Assembly (NCBI RefSeq): GCF_000426645.1
Contig: NZ_AUFT01000011.1
Span: 1-64,000, forward strand
Direction of reading: 5' to 3'
DNA: 64,000 nucleotides
DNA from: Nakamurella lactea DSM 19367
GTDB taxonomy: Bacteria > Actinomycetota > Actinomycetes > Mycobacteriales > Nakamurellaceae
A model generated the notes under the pieces. The model saw only the letters and a list, made by a program, of their open reading frames with translations, searched no databases and was not told where the DNA came from. Each line of letters opens with the position of its first letter. Position 1 is the stretch's first letter. Shown piece by piece: positions 26,147 through 35,466 of this stretch. The position numbers and the translations under genes are program-made.

Positions 26147-29100
26147 CGGTCTTGTCCTTCCTTATCCGGGCGCCGCTGCGGGCGGCGCTGGTTGTCTGGT
26201 TGTCCACGTTCGCCGTCCAGCCGCGGCGCCCAGGTGCCCAGGTCGCCACGCACCGGCGGGTCTGCCGGGTCCCTCTGGGCCAGGGTCGGCATCAGCCGCT
26301 CGTCACCCGGGAATCGACCGGCGGGAGCGGCCTCGGGGGTCGAACCCGCTGCCATGGATGGGGATGCTGTTTGCGGCCTAGCGGGCTGCGGTGCGTGAGG
26401 CGTTGCCGGTACGGGCTTGGCAGCGTCGGCAGGTCCACCGGGAGCTGGGCTGCTCGGCCGGCCCGCTGTGGAGGTGGCGGTCCCCCCGGCGTCCGGTTCG
26501 GGCCGCGTCGGCGGCAGGGCTGCCTCGGATTTGGTGGACGTTCGCCCGCCATCCGTTCCATCTCCGGACGTCGCCGCGTGCCGGGGAGGTAGCGGGGCAG
26601 GGACGTGCGGCGCCTGCGCACCCGCCGGGCCGACCGTCCGTCCCTGCCCGCCAGCAGACCCGCGAGTCGCTCCACCGGTGAATCCGCCGGAATCACCCGG
26701 ACGTTCGCGCCCACCGCTCGCGGCGTCGGTCGGCGGCTTCCGGAATGCGTCTGCTTCGGCCGGCCCACCGCCGATTGCGGACCCGGCAGCCGCAGTGGCC
26801 GATGCGGGGAGCGCCGTCACCGGTTCCCCGATGGGCCTGCCCCCGCCACCCGAACCGCCGCGTTCCGCCGCACCGCCACCTGGTGCCCCGGACGGGACGT
26901 CCACGTCCGGTCCCGGTAGATCCATCTGCGCCGAACCCGGTTCGGGTGATGCCCAGCCGGTTCGCTCGCCTCCGTCGGTGCTTCCTGCGTTCCCCGTCCC
27001 AGCGGCCGCATGGCCCGTCGACTTGTTCTCGCCGCCGGACGCGCCCCCACCGCCTTGTCCGCTGCCGCCGGTGCCCGCAGCTCCCCCGCTGCCGACGGGT
27101 GTGGGTGGGCCGGTGGGCGCTTTACGCACCGAGCCGGCGCCGCCCCCAGGGCCCCCCAACCCGGAGGAGTCGTTGGAGATCATCCGGCCGAGCATCGCTG
27201 CGCGGGATGCCCCACCGACCGCTGCATGCCCCATCCGCCGCGCCACTCGGCTGCCGGCGTCGATGTCCTGCATGGCGCCGCCGAGGCGCTGCAGGATGCC
27301 CATGCTCGCCGCCGCTGCCGACGGAAACCAGCGTGCGACCAGACCCGGTGCCAGCGCGGCGATCACGAACATCGTCGTGACCGTGATCAGGCCCTGCATG
27401 CCCTCTTCCATCGAGTTCAGCTCGGCCATCTTGCCGATCAGCGCGATGATCGGGCGCAGCAGCAGGATCGTCCACAGCAGGCCCCAACCGATGCCGGCCC
27501 AGCTGCGGGCCTTCTCCGAGCCGGCGGTCCCGGCGTACTGGAGCAAGAACACGCACAGCACGAACGGAATGAACTGCGAGGTCAGATACACCACGACCTT
27601 GACGATCAGTGCGCAGATCGCGCCGACCAGGCAGACCAGGGCGACGACCAACCATTGCAGGAAGCCGGCGCGGGCGCCGATTGTCATCGCGATCCGCGTT
27701 GCCGTCTCCCCGAGCGTGCCCAGCGACGCGGCCGGGCCGCCGGTGTCCGAACCGGCGATCGCGGTGGCGACCAGGTCGGAGGCGGTGAACGCCAGGGTAA
27801 GTAGCGTTGCGCCGCAACCCATCGCGATGCCCCAGCGCAACAGTCCCAGCGACGACGGGATGATCTGGCCGACCTTGCCCGTGAACAGTGCCCAGGACAG
27901 GGCCAGCAAGAACAGGATCATCATCAGGACCCCGGACAGACCGGCAATGCGACCCAGCACGTGCATTGTGGGTTGCGTCATCTGTGGATACGCCGTGTGA
28001 GTAGCCGCATCCTGGACCAGCGACGCCGAGAACGCCATCGCCTTCGCAGCCATCTGTGCGGCGCACTTGTCGGGTTCGCTGCCGCAAGCCACGACCCCCC
28101 ACATCTTCTTCCACGCTTCCGGGCCGCCGGCCAGGCTGATCACCACGACACCGGCGGCGACCAGCGCGCCCAGGAGGCCGCCGGTCATGAAGCCGCCGGC
28201 GACCAGGACGACCGCGATCCCGGCGACCAGGATGTTGCCGAGGATGTTGGCCCACTTGAGCCCGTTGGCCATCTTCTTCCCGGCGAACATCAGCCCGTAC
28301 CAGGTGTCCAGCGGCGCCTGAGAACCCTGCTGGGTCAGCAGCTTCTGCGCCTCGACCTTCAGCGGCGAACCGTCGGCGGGGGTACCCACACCAGGCCGGC
28401 CCAGGTGCATGGCCAACTGGTTCTGCCGCAGGATGGTGTTCGCATTCCAGATACGGCAGTTCTCCACCGCCGCTTCCTTCCCAGCAGCCGCGGTCGCCGG
28501 GCAGTGCAGGAACGTCGCAGTCATGCACAGCGGGTTTCCCTCGCTGCAGTAGTCGCGGAAGTCCAGCGGTGAGTAATCCCACCGCGACATCGGGTTCCGG
28601 TCCGACCAGTACGCGGACGGCGGCTCCAGGTCGTAGCCGTTCGGGTCCAGCCCGGCGGCTCCTTGTTTGGCGATCGCCGCGGTGAAGTAGCTGATCGATC
28701 CCTCGTCCGGAGCCGGGTAGAAAGCGAACCCGAACGGCGCGTTCTCGTCGGCCTTGCCGTACGGCGCATAGTCCTTCGCGCAAGGCTCCTGATGGCCAGG
28801 CCGGCCCATCCGGGCCGGCGCAATCCGCGCGCCAGCGCTGGCGTAGATCGGGGAGCCATTTCGTTCCCCGTCGAGCTGGGCAATCGAGTCGCCCTCACCC
28901 GGCGCGGGAGTGTCGGGGGCGTACGGGCCGAGCACGCTGCTATCGGCAGGCCAGTCCCACGGCGTTGTCGGCACCGGATGGTCCGGATCGCCGTCCATGG
29001 TCAGCATCGGCTGCCCGGTCGCCTTGGAGGTCGCCGCCATAATGGTGCCGAAGTTGTGGGTGAAGTCGTCGACGTACCTGCCGACGCTCCCGCCGCCGAA

Positions 29101-29358
29101 CCCCTTGCTGCAGGCAATCGCGTCTCGGCTGTCTGCGATGTTGGTGTAGGCGTCCTGAAACTCCTTGGTGCCCTGCACATACCGGTTCAAGGTCTTTGGA
29201 AACCTCGAGGCGTCGATCTCCGGCGCCGGCGTATCGGGCGCCGCCGGGTCCACCGCAGCTACGGCCGGTGGCGGGGTCGCTGCTGCCGTGCCCGGTGCCG
29301 CCAGGCCGGCCAGCAGACCCAGCGTCAGGCCGGTCACACTCAGCAACTGCCCCCGCAT
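26143..29358 (-). CDS. Large polytopic channel protein (VirB6-like) with disordered tail
   Basis: 1071 residues. Signal peptide (VTGLTLGLLAGLAAPGTAAA), a ~330-residue extracellular domain with several cysteines, then at least six membrane segments (about 380-710). These include ILVAGIAVVLVAGGFMTGG, GVLMMILFLLALSWALFTG and LVVALVCLVGAICALIVKVV. The last ~350 residues are Gly/Pro/Ser/Ala-rich and probably disordered. The combination matches VirB6/TrbL-type channel subunits of Gram-positive systems. I place the start at ATG 29358; the longer open frame upstream is Arg-rich and shadow-like. Palindrome copy 3 lies inside the tail-coding part. Confidence 0.8.
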   Translation of the reverse strand: MRGQLLSVTGLTLGLLAGLAAPGTAAATPPPAVAAVDPAAPDTPAPEIDASRFPKTLNRYVQGTKEFQDAYTNIADSRDAIACSKGFGGGSVGRYVDDFTHNFGTIMAATSKATGQPMLTMDGDPDHPVPTTPWDWPADSSVLGPYAPDTPAPGEGDSIAQLDGERNGSPIYASAGARIAPARMGRPGHQEPCAKDYAPYGKADENAPFGFAFYPAPDEGSISYFTAAIAKQGAAGLDPNGYDLEPPSAYWSDRNPMSRWDYSPLDFRDYCSEGNPLCMTATFLHCPATAAAGKEAAVENCRIWNANTILRQNQLAMHLGRPGVGTPADGSPLKVEAQKLLTQQGSQAPLDTWYGLMFAGKKMANGLKWANILGNILVAGIAVVLVAGGFMTGGLLGALVAAGVVVISLAGGPEAWKKMWGVVACGSEPDKCAAQMAAKAMAFSASLVQDAATHTAYPQMTQPTMHVLGRIAGLSGVLMMILFLLALSWALFTGKVGQIIPSSLGLLRWGIAMGCGATLLTLAFTASDLVATAIAGSDTGGPAASLGTLGETATRIAMTIGARAGFLQWLVVALVCLVGAICALIVKVVVYLTSQFIPFVLCVFLLQYAGTAGSEKARSWAGIGWGLLWTILLLRPIIALIGKMAELNSMEEGMQGLITVTTMFVIAALAPGLVARWFPSAAAASMGILQRLGGAMQDIDAGSRVARRMGHAAVGGASRAAMLGRMISNDSSGLGGPGGGAGSVRKAPTGPPTPVGSGGAAGTGGSGQGGGGASGGENKSTGHAAAGTGNAGSTDGGERTGWASPEPGSAQMDLPGPDVDVPSGAPGGGAAERGGSGGGGRPIGEPVTALPASATAAAGSAIGGGPAEADAFRKPPTDAASGGRERPGDSGGFTGGATRGSAGGQGRTVGPAGAQAPHVPAPLPPRHAATSGDGTDGGRTSTKSEAALPPTRPEPDAGGTATSTAGRPSSPAPGGPADAAKPVPATPHAPQPARPQTASPSMAAGSTPEAAPAGRFPGDERLMPTLAQRDPADPPVRGDLGTWAPRLDGERGQPDNQRRPQRRPDKEGQDR
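26679..26695. repeat. Element palindrome copy 3 (variant), TGAATCCGCCGGAATCA
   Basis: One mismatch to the consensus in the left arm. It lies inside the coding region of the VirB6-like protein. Confidence 0.6.
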
Positions 29359-29362
29359 TCGA

Positions 29363-30193
29363 TCACCGCCGCCACTGCTCGGCCGGCAGTGGAACAGCCG
29401 CCGGGACCTGCGCGGCGACGACCGGAATGCCGTCCGCCTGGTCGGCCATAGTCGCGACCTTCCAGTCGCCGTCATCCCATGCCATGCCGAACGTCTGCAC
29501 CCGCAGCGTCATCGTCGGCGCGTCGTCGCCCCGGGCGGTGCTGAAGTCGACGAACTCGACAGCCACCGTGACCATGTCGGCGGTGGTCGGATCACCGTCC
29601 TGGAGTTTGGCGCCGAGCACCGCCAGGCCGCAGGAACACGGCCGGGCCGATGTCTTCGGCTTCGACGCGGACGGAGTCTGGCCGACCGGGGCGTTCGGAT
29701 CCGCATAGCGCTTCACGCTGAATCTGGCCTGCAGCGCCTCTTTACCCTCCTGAGCCAGCGGAGTGGACGCCACCAGCACACCCAGCGCGGCCCATGGGTC
29801 TGGGTAGGTATAGCGCATCCAGTTCGTGGCGACCGATGCATTGATTGCGGCCAACAGCACCCCGTCGCTGCTGCGGGTGTAGCCGTGCGGCACCCCCGCG
29901 TCGGTGACCGCGGTCGGCCCGGACTTCGCCGACACCGCCGGCACTCGCCAGCCTTTGCCGTCATCCCGGGCGTCCGCGGGAGCCCCGAGCCCAGGTCCCC
30001 CCTTCCACGGCACTGTCGCCGAGTCCGCCGTCGGCTGCGCACCCGAGTCTGCGGTTCCGGCGGTGCCGCCGGCCGCGGTCGGTGCGCTCACCCGCCCGAT
30101 GATGAACGCTCCGGCCAGTAACACCACGGCTGCGGCAGCAATGAGCGCGGTGCGGGGTCCGGCACCTCTCGGGGCTCGGTTCCAGTCAGACAT
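29363..30193 (-). CDS. Single-pass membrane protein of the conjugation operon
   Basis: 276 residues. A short cytosolic N-terminus, one membrane helix (TALIAAAAVVLLAGAFIIG, about 15-33), a Gly/Ala/Thr linker, then an extracytoplasmic domain (about 75-276) with YTYPDPWAALGVLVAS and paired cysteines in SARPCSCGL. One-helix-plus-outer-domain topology recalls VirB8/TcpC-type scaffolds, but I see no decisive motif. GGGAGGGAA precedes the ATG. The stop is four bases before the next start. Confidence 0.65.
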   Translation of the reverse strand: MSDWNRAPRGAGPRTALIAAAAVVLLAGAFIIGRVSAPTAAGGTAGTADSGAQPTADSATVPWKGGPGLGAPADARDDGKGWRVPAVSAKSGPTAVTDAGVPHGYTRSSDGVLLAAINASVATNWMRYTYPDPWAALGVLVASTPLAQEGKEALQARFSVKRYADPNAPVGQTPSASKPKTSARPCSCGLAVLGAKLQDGDPTTADMVTVAVEFVDFSTARGDDAPTMTLRVQTFGMAWDDGDWKVATMADQADGIPVVAAQVPAAVPLPAEQWRR

Positions 30194-30274
30194 TGCGATT
30201 CCCTCCCGACGGCAGTTCCACAGTGATCGCCACCCAGTGTTTCGGCGTTCAGCGAAGCGTGCTCACCGAACGGG

Positions 30275-30652
30275 TCAGGCGAACCAGTGGTAAATGGTTT
30301 CCACCCCGGGTGTGGCCATGGCGACCACCGCGCCGACTGTGAAACCGCCGATGATGCCGCCCATCCCTAAGCCCTTCGCGCCGTGGAAACCCAGGCGCGG
30401 CCCGAACACCGCCAGCAGCACGCCGAACAGGATGGCCAGCACGGCGATCACCAGCACGACCGCAGCGACCATGCCGCCGAGCGTGGTCAGCCCGTGAACG
30501 CCGGGCGCATCAAAATTCGGGCTGATGTCCGGGATGCTGATATGGCCACCGTTCGGGTTTGGATCCCCCGGAGTAGGGGTGACTGCGGCGCCTTGTCCTT
30601 CGGTCAGCCACGCCCCGATCCGGCCCATGGTCGCGGTGACGGTGATGCTCAT
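30275..30652 (-). CDS. Small two-helix membrane protein, pilin-like (VirB2/TrbC-type position)
   Basis: 125 residues. Two hydrophobic segments separated by a short loop: TTLGGMVAAVVLVIAVLAIL at about 55-82, and a Gly/Ala-rich IIGGFTVGAVVAMA at about 98-115. The N-terminal ~45 residues are polar. Size, two helices and position before the channel genes fit a VirB2-like subunit, but sequence alone does not prove it. ATG 30652 has AAAGGGGAA upstream and overlaps the preceding stop (ATGA). Confidence 0.55.
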   Translation of the reverse strand: MSITVTATMGRIGAWLTEGQGAAVTPTPGDPNPNGGHISIPDISPNFDAPGVHGLTTLGGMVAAVVLVIAVLAILFGVLLAVFGPRLGFHGAKGLGMGGIIGGFTVGAVVAMATPGVETIYHWFA

Positions 30653-31755
30653 CTGGTTCCCCTTTGAGTAGTTGGTGTTGCTGCGATACCTGCGGCCAGC
30701 CGGGTGATTCCGTGACCGACGTGCCGCCGATGCACGTATGCGGTGCGATCCCGTAGGCCGCGCACATGGTCGATGCGGACCACGCCCGCCGCCGCGTCGG
30801 TGGTGGCGGCGACCGCCGCGGCGACCGCCGGTGTCCACTCGGACGCTTGCCCGCAGGCCGCGATGACCACGCGTTGCCGCGGATCGATCCGGTGTCCGAG
30901 ACGCAGCACTTCGGCCACGTCGCGCAGTTCCACCGCCGAGAACCGGCACACCACGACGACCAGGTCAGGCGCCGACGAACGGCGGCGGGCTGCGTTCCCC
31001 GGCGGGTCATCACCTATCTCATCGCCCGGTGACAACTGTCCGACCAGCTCGCCTGCCTGGCTGTCGGTACCGTGCCCCAGACCGTGAATGACGAGTGGCC
31101 AGGACCGGGACGCAGCCCGGCCCACCTCTCGTACATCCGAGTGCAGCGGCCGCTGCGGCGGGAGCAGCTGCCCGGAAGGCCGCCCATCCCGTACCACCAG
31201 AACCGACCGAGCACCGGCGGCGGCTCGCACCGCATCGAACTCCTTGGTCAGCTGCTGATCGCCCCGGCCCAGAAAGTCCGACCACTGTGCCCGGGCGATC
31301 AACTCGGCAGGATCGATCCTGTCGGCCAGACCTGGCCGCCAACCTCCCGCAGCGTCCAGCAGCACGCCGGGAACGCCGCGGGCCGACCACGCCTGCCAGA
31401 GCAATGCCGCGACCGTGGATGCGCCAGTGCCACCGCTCAGCGAGCCCACGGCTACCAGCCGGCCGCCCTCGGCAGCCGACAAACCGCCCGCCAGTAACCG
31501 GGACGTCTGCGCCTTCACCGCCGAACCCCGCGCCGACAACAGCTCCGCGACCGGATTGGGCAACGGCTCCGCGTAGGGCGCGGCCGCTACCGGCCGCACG
31601 GATGCACGCACCGGGGAACCTGCCATCGACCGCACCGGCACCGGCAATGCACCCCATCCGACGTTCGACGGTTGGGAAGCCGCATCGTGCAGGTTGCCCC
31701 CGGCGGCCCGACCTGGTGGGCGGGTCCCGCCTGCGGCGCGCTCGATCCCATCCAT
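30649..31755 (-). CDS. CpaE/TadZ-like P-loop ATPase of the conjugation operon
   Basis: About 368 residues. A degenerate MinD/ParA-type P-loop SLSGGTGASTVAALLWQ (about 104-120) is followed by VLLDAAGG as Walker A-prime and LVVVVCRFSAVELRD as a later strand. The usual Walker Lys is replaced by Ala (GGTGAST), as in CpaE/TadZ proteins, so ATP hydrolysis is uncertain. The first ~100 residues are Pro/Ala-rich. The start is tentative: I use ATG 31755; upstream residues look like shadow sequence. It is the first gene of the transfer operon and could place the machinery at a cell site. Confidence 0.6.
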   Translation of the reverse strand: MDGIERAAGGTRPPGRAAGGNLHDAASQPSNVGWGALPVPVRSMAGSPVRASVRPVAAAPYAEPLPNPVAELLSARGSAVKAQTSRLLAGGLSAAEGGRLVAVGSLSGGTGASTVAALLWQAWSARGVPGVLLDAAGGWRPGLADRIDPAELIARAQWSDFLGRGDQQLTKEFDAVRAAAGARSVLVVRDGRPSGQLLPPQRPLHSDVREVGRAASRSWPLVIHGLGHGTDSQAGELVGQLSPGDEIGDDPPGNAARRRSSAPDLVVVVCRFSAVELRDVAEVLRLGHRIDPRQRVVIAACGQASEWTPAVAAAVAATTDAAAGVVRIDHVRGLRDRTAYVHRRHVGHGITRLAAGIAATPTTQRGTR

Positions 31756-32116
31756 GCACCCACTTGGGTCACCGACCGACACGTAACCGCGAATCGACAA
31801 TGCGGCCGCCGACGCAGCGACGGCAAGACAACACCGACACAACCCGGGCTGGCGCGCCCGCTCGACATGGGAACTTCGCCGCGGCAGCGGCGCACCATCA
31901 CGTCCAGACACCCGCCCGGAGGCGGGGAAGTTTCTTCCCCGCGGGCCACCGATTGTCGGGCCGCGGGGAACCCGTCAACCCACGCTCCGCAGGCTCCGCT
32001 CTTCGGGGCTGACGGAACCCCCTCTCCGGCCCAACCTTCGGTTCTTCGCCAGCGGGAAAGAAAAACGGTCAGCAACGACCACCGCTGAACAGACCACCGA
32101 CCCACGGAGGAGCGGC
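31756..32116. promoter_or_regulatory. Divergent intergenic region with competing hairpins; possible oriT or control region
   Basis: About 360 bp between the minus-strand transfer operon and the plus-strand ssb-parB-parA operon. A hairpin GCGGGGAAG-TTT-CTTCCCCGC lies at 31923-31943. Its right arm also belongs to a second perfect repeat: TTCCCCGCGG (31936-31945) pairs with CCGCGGGGAA (31962-31971). The two hairpins are mutually exclusive. The region must contain both operon promoters and may be the transfer origin. Confidence 0.5.
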
Positions 32117-32335
32117 ATGACCACCAGCAGCCAAGACCCGACAGCGTGCACCGTCCGGCAGGTGCCGGCCCTGGACCTACGTCTCGGAGACACCGTCATC
32201 GACCACGGCGTCCGCCACCAGATCGTCACCGCGCGCCTCGAGGGCGCCCACCCCTACGCCGTCATCGGCTACGCCGACAGCACCGAGCTCCACCACTACC
32301 CGGTCGGCCACCGACTCACCATCCTCGCCGACTGA
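32117..32335 (+). CDS. Small conserved-looking element protein
   Basis: 72 residues, beta-rich (LDLRLGDTVIDHGVRHQIVTARLEG, with more strands later). Likely one small beta-barrel; no family recognised. GGAGGAGCGGC upstream gives a strong ribosome site. First gene of the plus-strand ssb-parAB operon; its TGA stop is the start of palindrome copy 4. Confidence 0.65.
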   Translation: MTTSSQDPTACTVRQVPALDLRLGDTVIDHGVRHQIVTARLEGAHPYAVIGYADSTELHHYPVGHRLTILAD

Positions 32336-32349
32336 TTCCACCGGAATCA
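32333..32349. repeat. Element palindrome copy 4, TGATTCCACCGGAATCA
   Basis: Seven-base perfect arms. The first three bases are the stop codon of the 32117 gene. Confidence 0.75.
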
Positions 32350-32368
32350 CTTCAGAAGGAGCCCGCCC

Positions 32369-32845
32369 ATGACCGACAGCCTGTTCGACCTCCTCCCCGA
32401 GACCATCGCCGCCCGCGAAGCCGAGCAGGCTGCCGCGGACCTACTCATCGAGGCCGAAGCTGTGTTCCGGCAATGGGTTCAGTACGGCGTGCTGCTGGCT
32501 GGCCCCGACGGCGCCACCCACGACGCGTGGGTCTGCCCGTATTGCGGCATCGGCGAAGCGTCCGCGTACATCCTGAGCCTGACCCACGGCGTCGACGTCC
32601 GGAACCTGCACAAGCTGCCAGACGGCAGCTGGCGCCACGGCATCCACGGTTGGGACGACGGCGAGCACCCGAACTACGGCCGCTGGTGCCCGTCCCTGCA
32701 CGCCCACCATAACTTCCGCAACGGACACCCCCGGGATCTATCCACAATCCAGAAGATCTTCTGCGGCAACCCGGTCGGCTCGATCAAACTCTGGTTTCCG
32801 ACCCGCGAAGCGGCACTCGCCGCACTGGCCGCAGCCAGGACGTGA
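32369..32845 (+). CDS. Element hypothetical protein with CxxC pair
   Basis: 158 residues. N-terminal helix rich in Glu/Ala, then VCPYCGIGEASAYIL with a CxxC zinc or redox pair, further single Cys residues (RWCPSL, IFCGN) and a HAHHNF histidine cluster. Probably a metal-binding fold; no family recognised. AGAAGGAG upstream. The TGA stop is the first codon of palindrome copy 5. Confidence 0.6.
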   Translation: MTDSLFDLLPETIAAREAEQAAADLLIEAEAVFRQWVQYGVLLAGPDGATHDAWVCPYCGIGEASAYILSLTHGVDVRNLHKLPDGSWRHGIHGWDDGEHPNYGRWCPSLHAHHNFRNGHPRDLSTIQKIFCGNPVGSIKLWFPTREAALAALAAART

Positions 32846-32859
32846 TTCCGGCGGAATCA
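32843..32859. repeat. Element palindrome copy 5, TGATTCCGGCGGAATCA
   Basis: Perfect 8-bp arms; its TGA is the stop codon of the 32369 gene. Confidence 0.8.
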
Positions 32860-32930
32860 CTTCGACCGCCGATAGCTCGCCATCGAGCAGACCACCACCA
32901 CTCGACGTCCACCGAAAGGCAGCCCCTCCC

Positions 32931-33371
32931 ATGGAGTTTCTCGCAATCCAACACTTCGACACCCTGCGCGAATGGGCGCGCGGCAGCTACACGGACGAGG
33001 CGGCCACCGAACTGCTCATCCGCGGGTTCCGCGGACGATTCGCCGAACTCGGCCAGCCCTGGATCAAGCCCGCCGGACCGGGCACATCCTGGATCGACTG
33101 GGACGCCATCACACCCGACACCGTCGGCCCCCTCTCTGGCGGTGAACGCCGCTACCTGGGCATCACAGCATCGATCGGCGGCGGGCTGCCGGTGAACCTC
33201 CACGACGACCTACACCTGGACCGCGGCCTGCTCGAGCTCGTCCTCGCCGCAATGGCGCACGCTGCTGGCAGCCACGAACAGAGCGAACCAGTCTTCGACG
33301 CCCAGGGCGTCCCGACGGGGTTTCACCGCGAGCCGAGCCTGCACCCCTGGCCGGCCACTACCGACGACTGA
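32931..33371 (+). CDS. Element hypothetical protein
   Basis: 146 residues, soluble. IQHFDTLREWARGSYTDEA opens a helical N-terminus; a central GGERRYLGITASIGGGL and a final helix follow. No family recognised. CGAAAGGCAG upstream. Member of the plus-strand operon, 60 bp before ssb. Confidence 0.55.
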   Translation: MEFLAIQHFDTLREWARGSYTDEAATELLIRGFRGRFAELGQPWIKPAGPGTSWIDWDAITPDTVGPLSGGERRYLGITASIGGGLPVNLHDDLHLDRGLLELVLAAMAHAAGSHEQSEPVFDAQGVPTGFHREPSLHPWPATTDD

Positions 33372-33431
33372 CGTCGCTTGGAACCCATCCATTTCACCGG
33401 TACCAGCCACTCCAAAGGAAGGTCGAATCCC

Positions 33432-33854
33432 ATGAGCTACAACATCATCGAGGGCGACCTGGCCGCCGAGCCCGAGACCGCCGTCGCCGAGTCCGGCACC
33501 ACCTGGACCCGAATCCGGGTCATCACCAACGACCGCTACAAGGACCGCGACGGCATCTGGATCGACGGACCCCCGGTGCCCTACCAAGTCACCGCATTCC
33601 GCCGCCTCGCCGAGAACATCACCGACACCCTCCACAAGGGCAACCGGGTCGTCGTAGCCGGCACCGTCACCACCAAGGGATACCGCGACAGCGACGGAAA
33701 CGTTCGCGGCAGCCGCGAAATCATCGCCGACCACGTCGGCGCCTCCCTCGCCCTGGCCACCGCCACCATCACCCGGAACTCGCCGACCGGAACCGGCGCC
33801 GATGAACCCGAACAACATTCGCAAGTCCCCGAGCCTGCGGGCCCGACCTTCTGA
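33432..33854 (+). CDS. ssb: Single-stranded DNA-binding protein (SSB)
   Basis: 140 residues. OB-fold of the SSB family: IEGDLAAEPE as first strand, then TRIRVITNDRYKDRDG, YQVTAFRRLAENI, LHKGNRVVVAGTV and SREIIADHVGASL. Conserved aromatic and basic residues are present; the tail is acidic and Pro-rich but lacks a clear DDDIPF end. I choose ATG 33432 (AAAGGAAGG upstream) over the earlier in-frame start. SSBs on mobile elements protect incoming single-stranded DNA. Confidence 0.9.
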   Translation: MSYNIIEGDLAAEPETAVAESGTTWTRIRVITNDRYKDRDGIWIDGPPVPYQVTAFRRLAENITDTLHKGNRVVVAGTVTTKGYRDSDGNVRGSREIIADHVGASLALATATITRNSPTGTGADEPEQHSQVPEPAGPTF

Positions 33855-33953
33855 ATCGCTACCTCGGCGGCCTCGAACTACCCGGCTCGGGCATGCCGGC
33901 TCACCTGACCTGCAAACACCCACCACAAGGCTTTCCAGAATGGAATCCGCCCG

Positions 33954-35417
33954 ATGGCTCCCAAGCGCACCCCCCTCAGCCTCGCCGATACCGGCCTCGC
34001 CAGGCCGGCCGTCACCGGCACGGAACCTCCGGCCGCGGCCCGGCCGACCCTCGGCATCGTTGGTGCCCTCAGCAAAGCCGCGGCCAGTGAGCAGCAGACG
34101 ACCGCGGCCCTGCTGGCGGACATCGCCGGTAACCCGACGAATCCGCGCAGCGACATGGGCGACCTCACCGAGCTCGCCGCGTCCATCGTCGAATCCGGAC
34201 TGGTACAGCCACTGATCGTCGCGAGCGCTTCCGCCTGGCACACCAAGCACCCCGATCACGCCGAGGCGCTGCATGGGAAACCATGGGTGCTGATCGCCGG
34301 ACACCGCCGCCTCGCCGCCGCCGAGCTGGCCGGCGTGGACGCCCTGCCCATCACCGTTCGTGACGACCTGGCTGACGCGACAACCCGGTCCGCACTGATC
34401 GAGAACATCCACCGCCAGGACCTGGCCCCGCTCGAGGAAGCAGCCGCGCTCGACGAGCTGCTCGCCGGCGGCCTGTCACAACGGCAGCTGGCGAAAGTGA
34501 CGGGGATCAGCCAGCCGAAGATCTCGAAGCGGTTGTCCTTGCTGAAGCTTCCCGATGCCGCGAAGGTCGACATGACCGCCGGCGAACTGACCGTCACCGA
34601 TGCGCTGCGGCTCCTCGAGCTGCCCGCCACCTTGCACGACAGCGTCTACCAAGTCACCAAGGATCAGGGGTACGGCCTGGACCAGGCGATCCGGCTCACC
34701 CAGAACCGGCTCGACATCGAAGCCCGCGACGCCGAGCTGGTCAAGCGACTTACCGCCGAGGGCATCCGCATCGTCGCCGACGCCCGGGAAGAGTTCGGCG
34801 GCAACAGCTACGCCCACCACCTGTACGCCCCCGACGACATCGAGCAGGCCAAGGAGTCCGCTGTCTGTGTTGCCGTCGTCGAGCACGGCCGCGCCGAGTA
34901 CTACGCCACTACTCCGAAACCGTGGCCCTGGTCCCCGTCCCCAGACTTCGACTCGGATCGATGCGCCGGCCCTGGTGCCGACCGCAAGCGCCAAGCGGAG
35001 GCAGCTGAACAGGAAACCTCGCGCCGCACGACGGAATCCCAGGCCCGTCGGACGGCGATCAGCGCCTACCTCGACCGGCCGGGTCCTCCCACACGGCAGC
35101 TCGCGCTGCTCGCCGGGCTCAGCCTGCTGACCGCCGAAACCGCCGACGACGAACGGCTCACGGCCGTATTACTGAACGCAGACGAACTCGACTGGGACGC
35201 GTACATGGCAGCCGGTATTGCTGTCGCCACCACCCCGCGCTCCGCTATCGGTCTCGCGCTCGCCCGGCAGTTCGCCCGGGCCGAAAACCTCGAGGCCATC
35301 TGCGGTGACGGCTCCTTCGTCTCTGACACCGACCTCGCCGCCGGCCAGCGATACCTCGAGCTGCTCGTCGACCACCTCGGCTACACATCCGAACCGGCCG
35401 GCTCCAGCACCGAGTGA
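33954..35417 (+). CDS. ParB-family partition/nuclease-like protein
   Basis: 487 residues. N-terminal ParB/Srx domain with the GHRR motif at 116-119 and the ENIHRQDL block at 150-157. A helix-turn-helix follows (LSQRQLAKVTGISQPKISKRL, about 174-194). The C-terminal ~240 residues are an extra helical region with a Glu/Gln/Arg-rich hinge near 345-365. Length is greater than a chromosomal ParB and typical of plasmid or element ParB. Its TGA stop is the first codon of palindrome copy 6, and parA starts about 50 bases later. The scattered 17-bp palindrome is a candidate for its binding site. Confidence 0.88.
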   Translation: MAPKRTPLSLADTGLARPAVTGTEPPAAARPTLGIVGALSKAAASEQQTTAALLADIAGNPTNPRSDMGDLTELAASIVESGLVQPLIVASASAWHTKHPDHAEALHGKPWVLIAGHRRLAAAELAGVDALPITVRDDLADATTRSALIENIHRQDLAPLEEAAALDELLAGGLSQRQLAKVTGISQPKISKRLSLLKLPDAAKVDMTAGELTVTDALRLLELPATLHDSVYQVTKDQGYGLDQAIRLTQNRLDIEARDAELVKRLTAEGIRIVADAREEFGGNSYAHHLYAPDDIEQAKESAVCVAVVEHGRAEYYATTPKPWPWSPSPDFDSDRCAGPGADRKRQAEAAEQETSRRTTESQARRTAISAYLDRPGPPTRQLALLAGLSLLTAETADDERLTAVLLNADELDWDAYMAAGIAVATTPRSAIGLALARQFARAENLEAICGDGSFVSDTDLAAGQRYLELLVDHLGYTSEPAGSSTE

Positions 35418-35431
35418 TTCCGCCGGAATCA
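35415..35431. repeat. Element palindrome copy 6, TGATTCCGCCGGAATCA
   Basis: Perfect 8-bp arms. TGA of the parB-like gene is inside it, and it lies directly before parA. Confidence 0.85.
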
Positions 35432-35466
35432 CCTCCACCCCGAGCACTCACCCGGGAGCACCTGTC

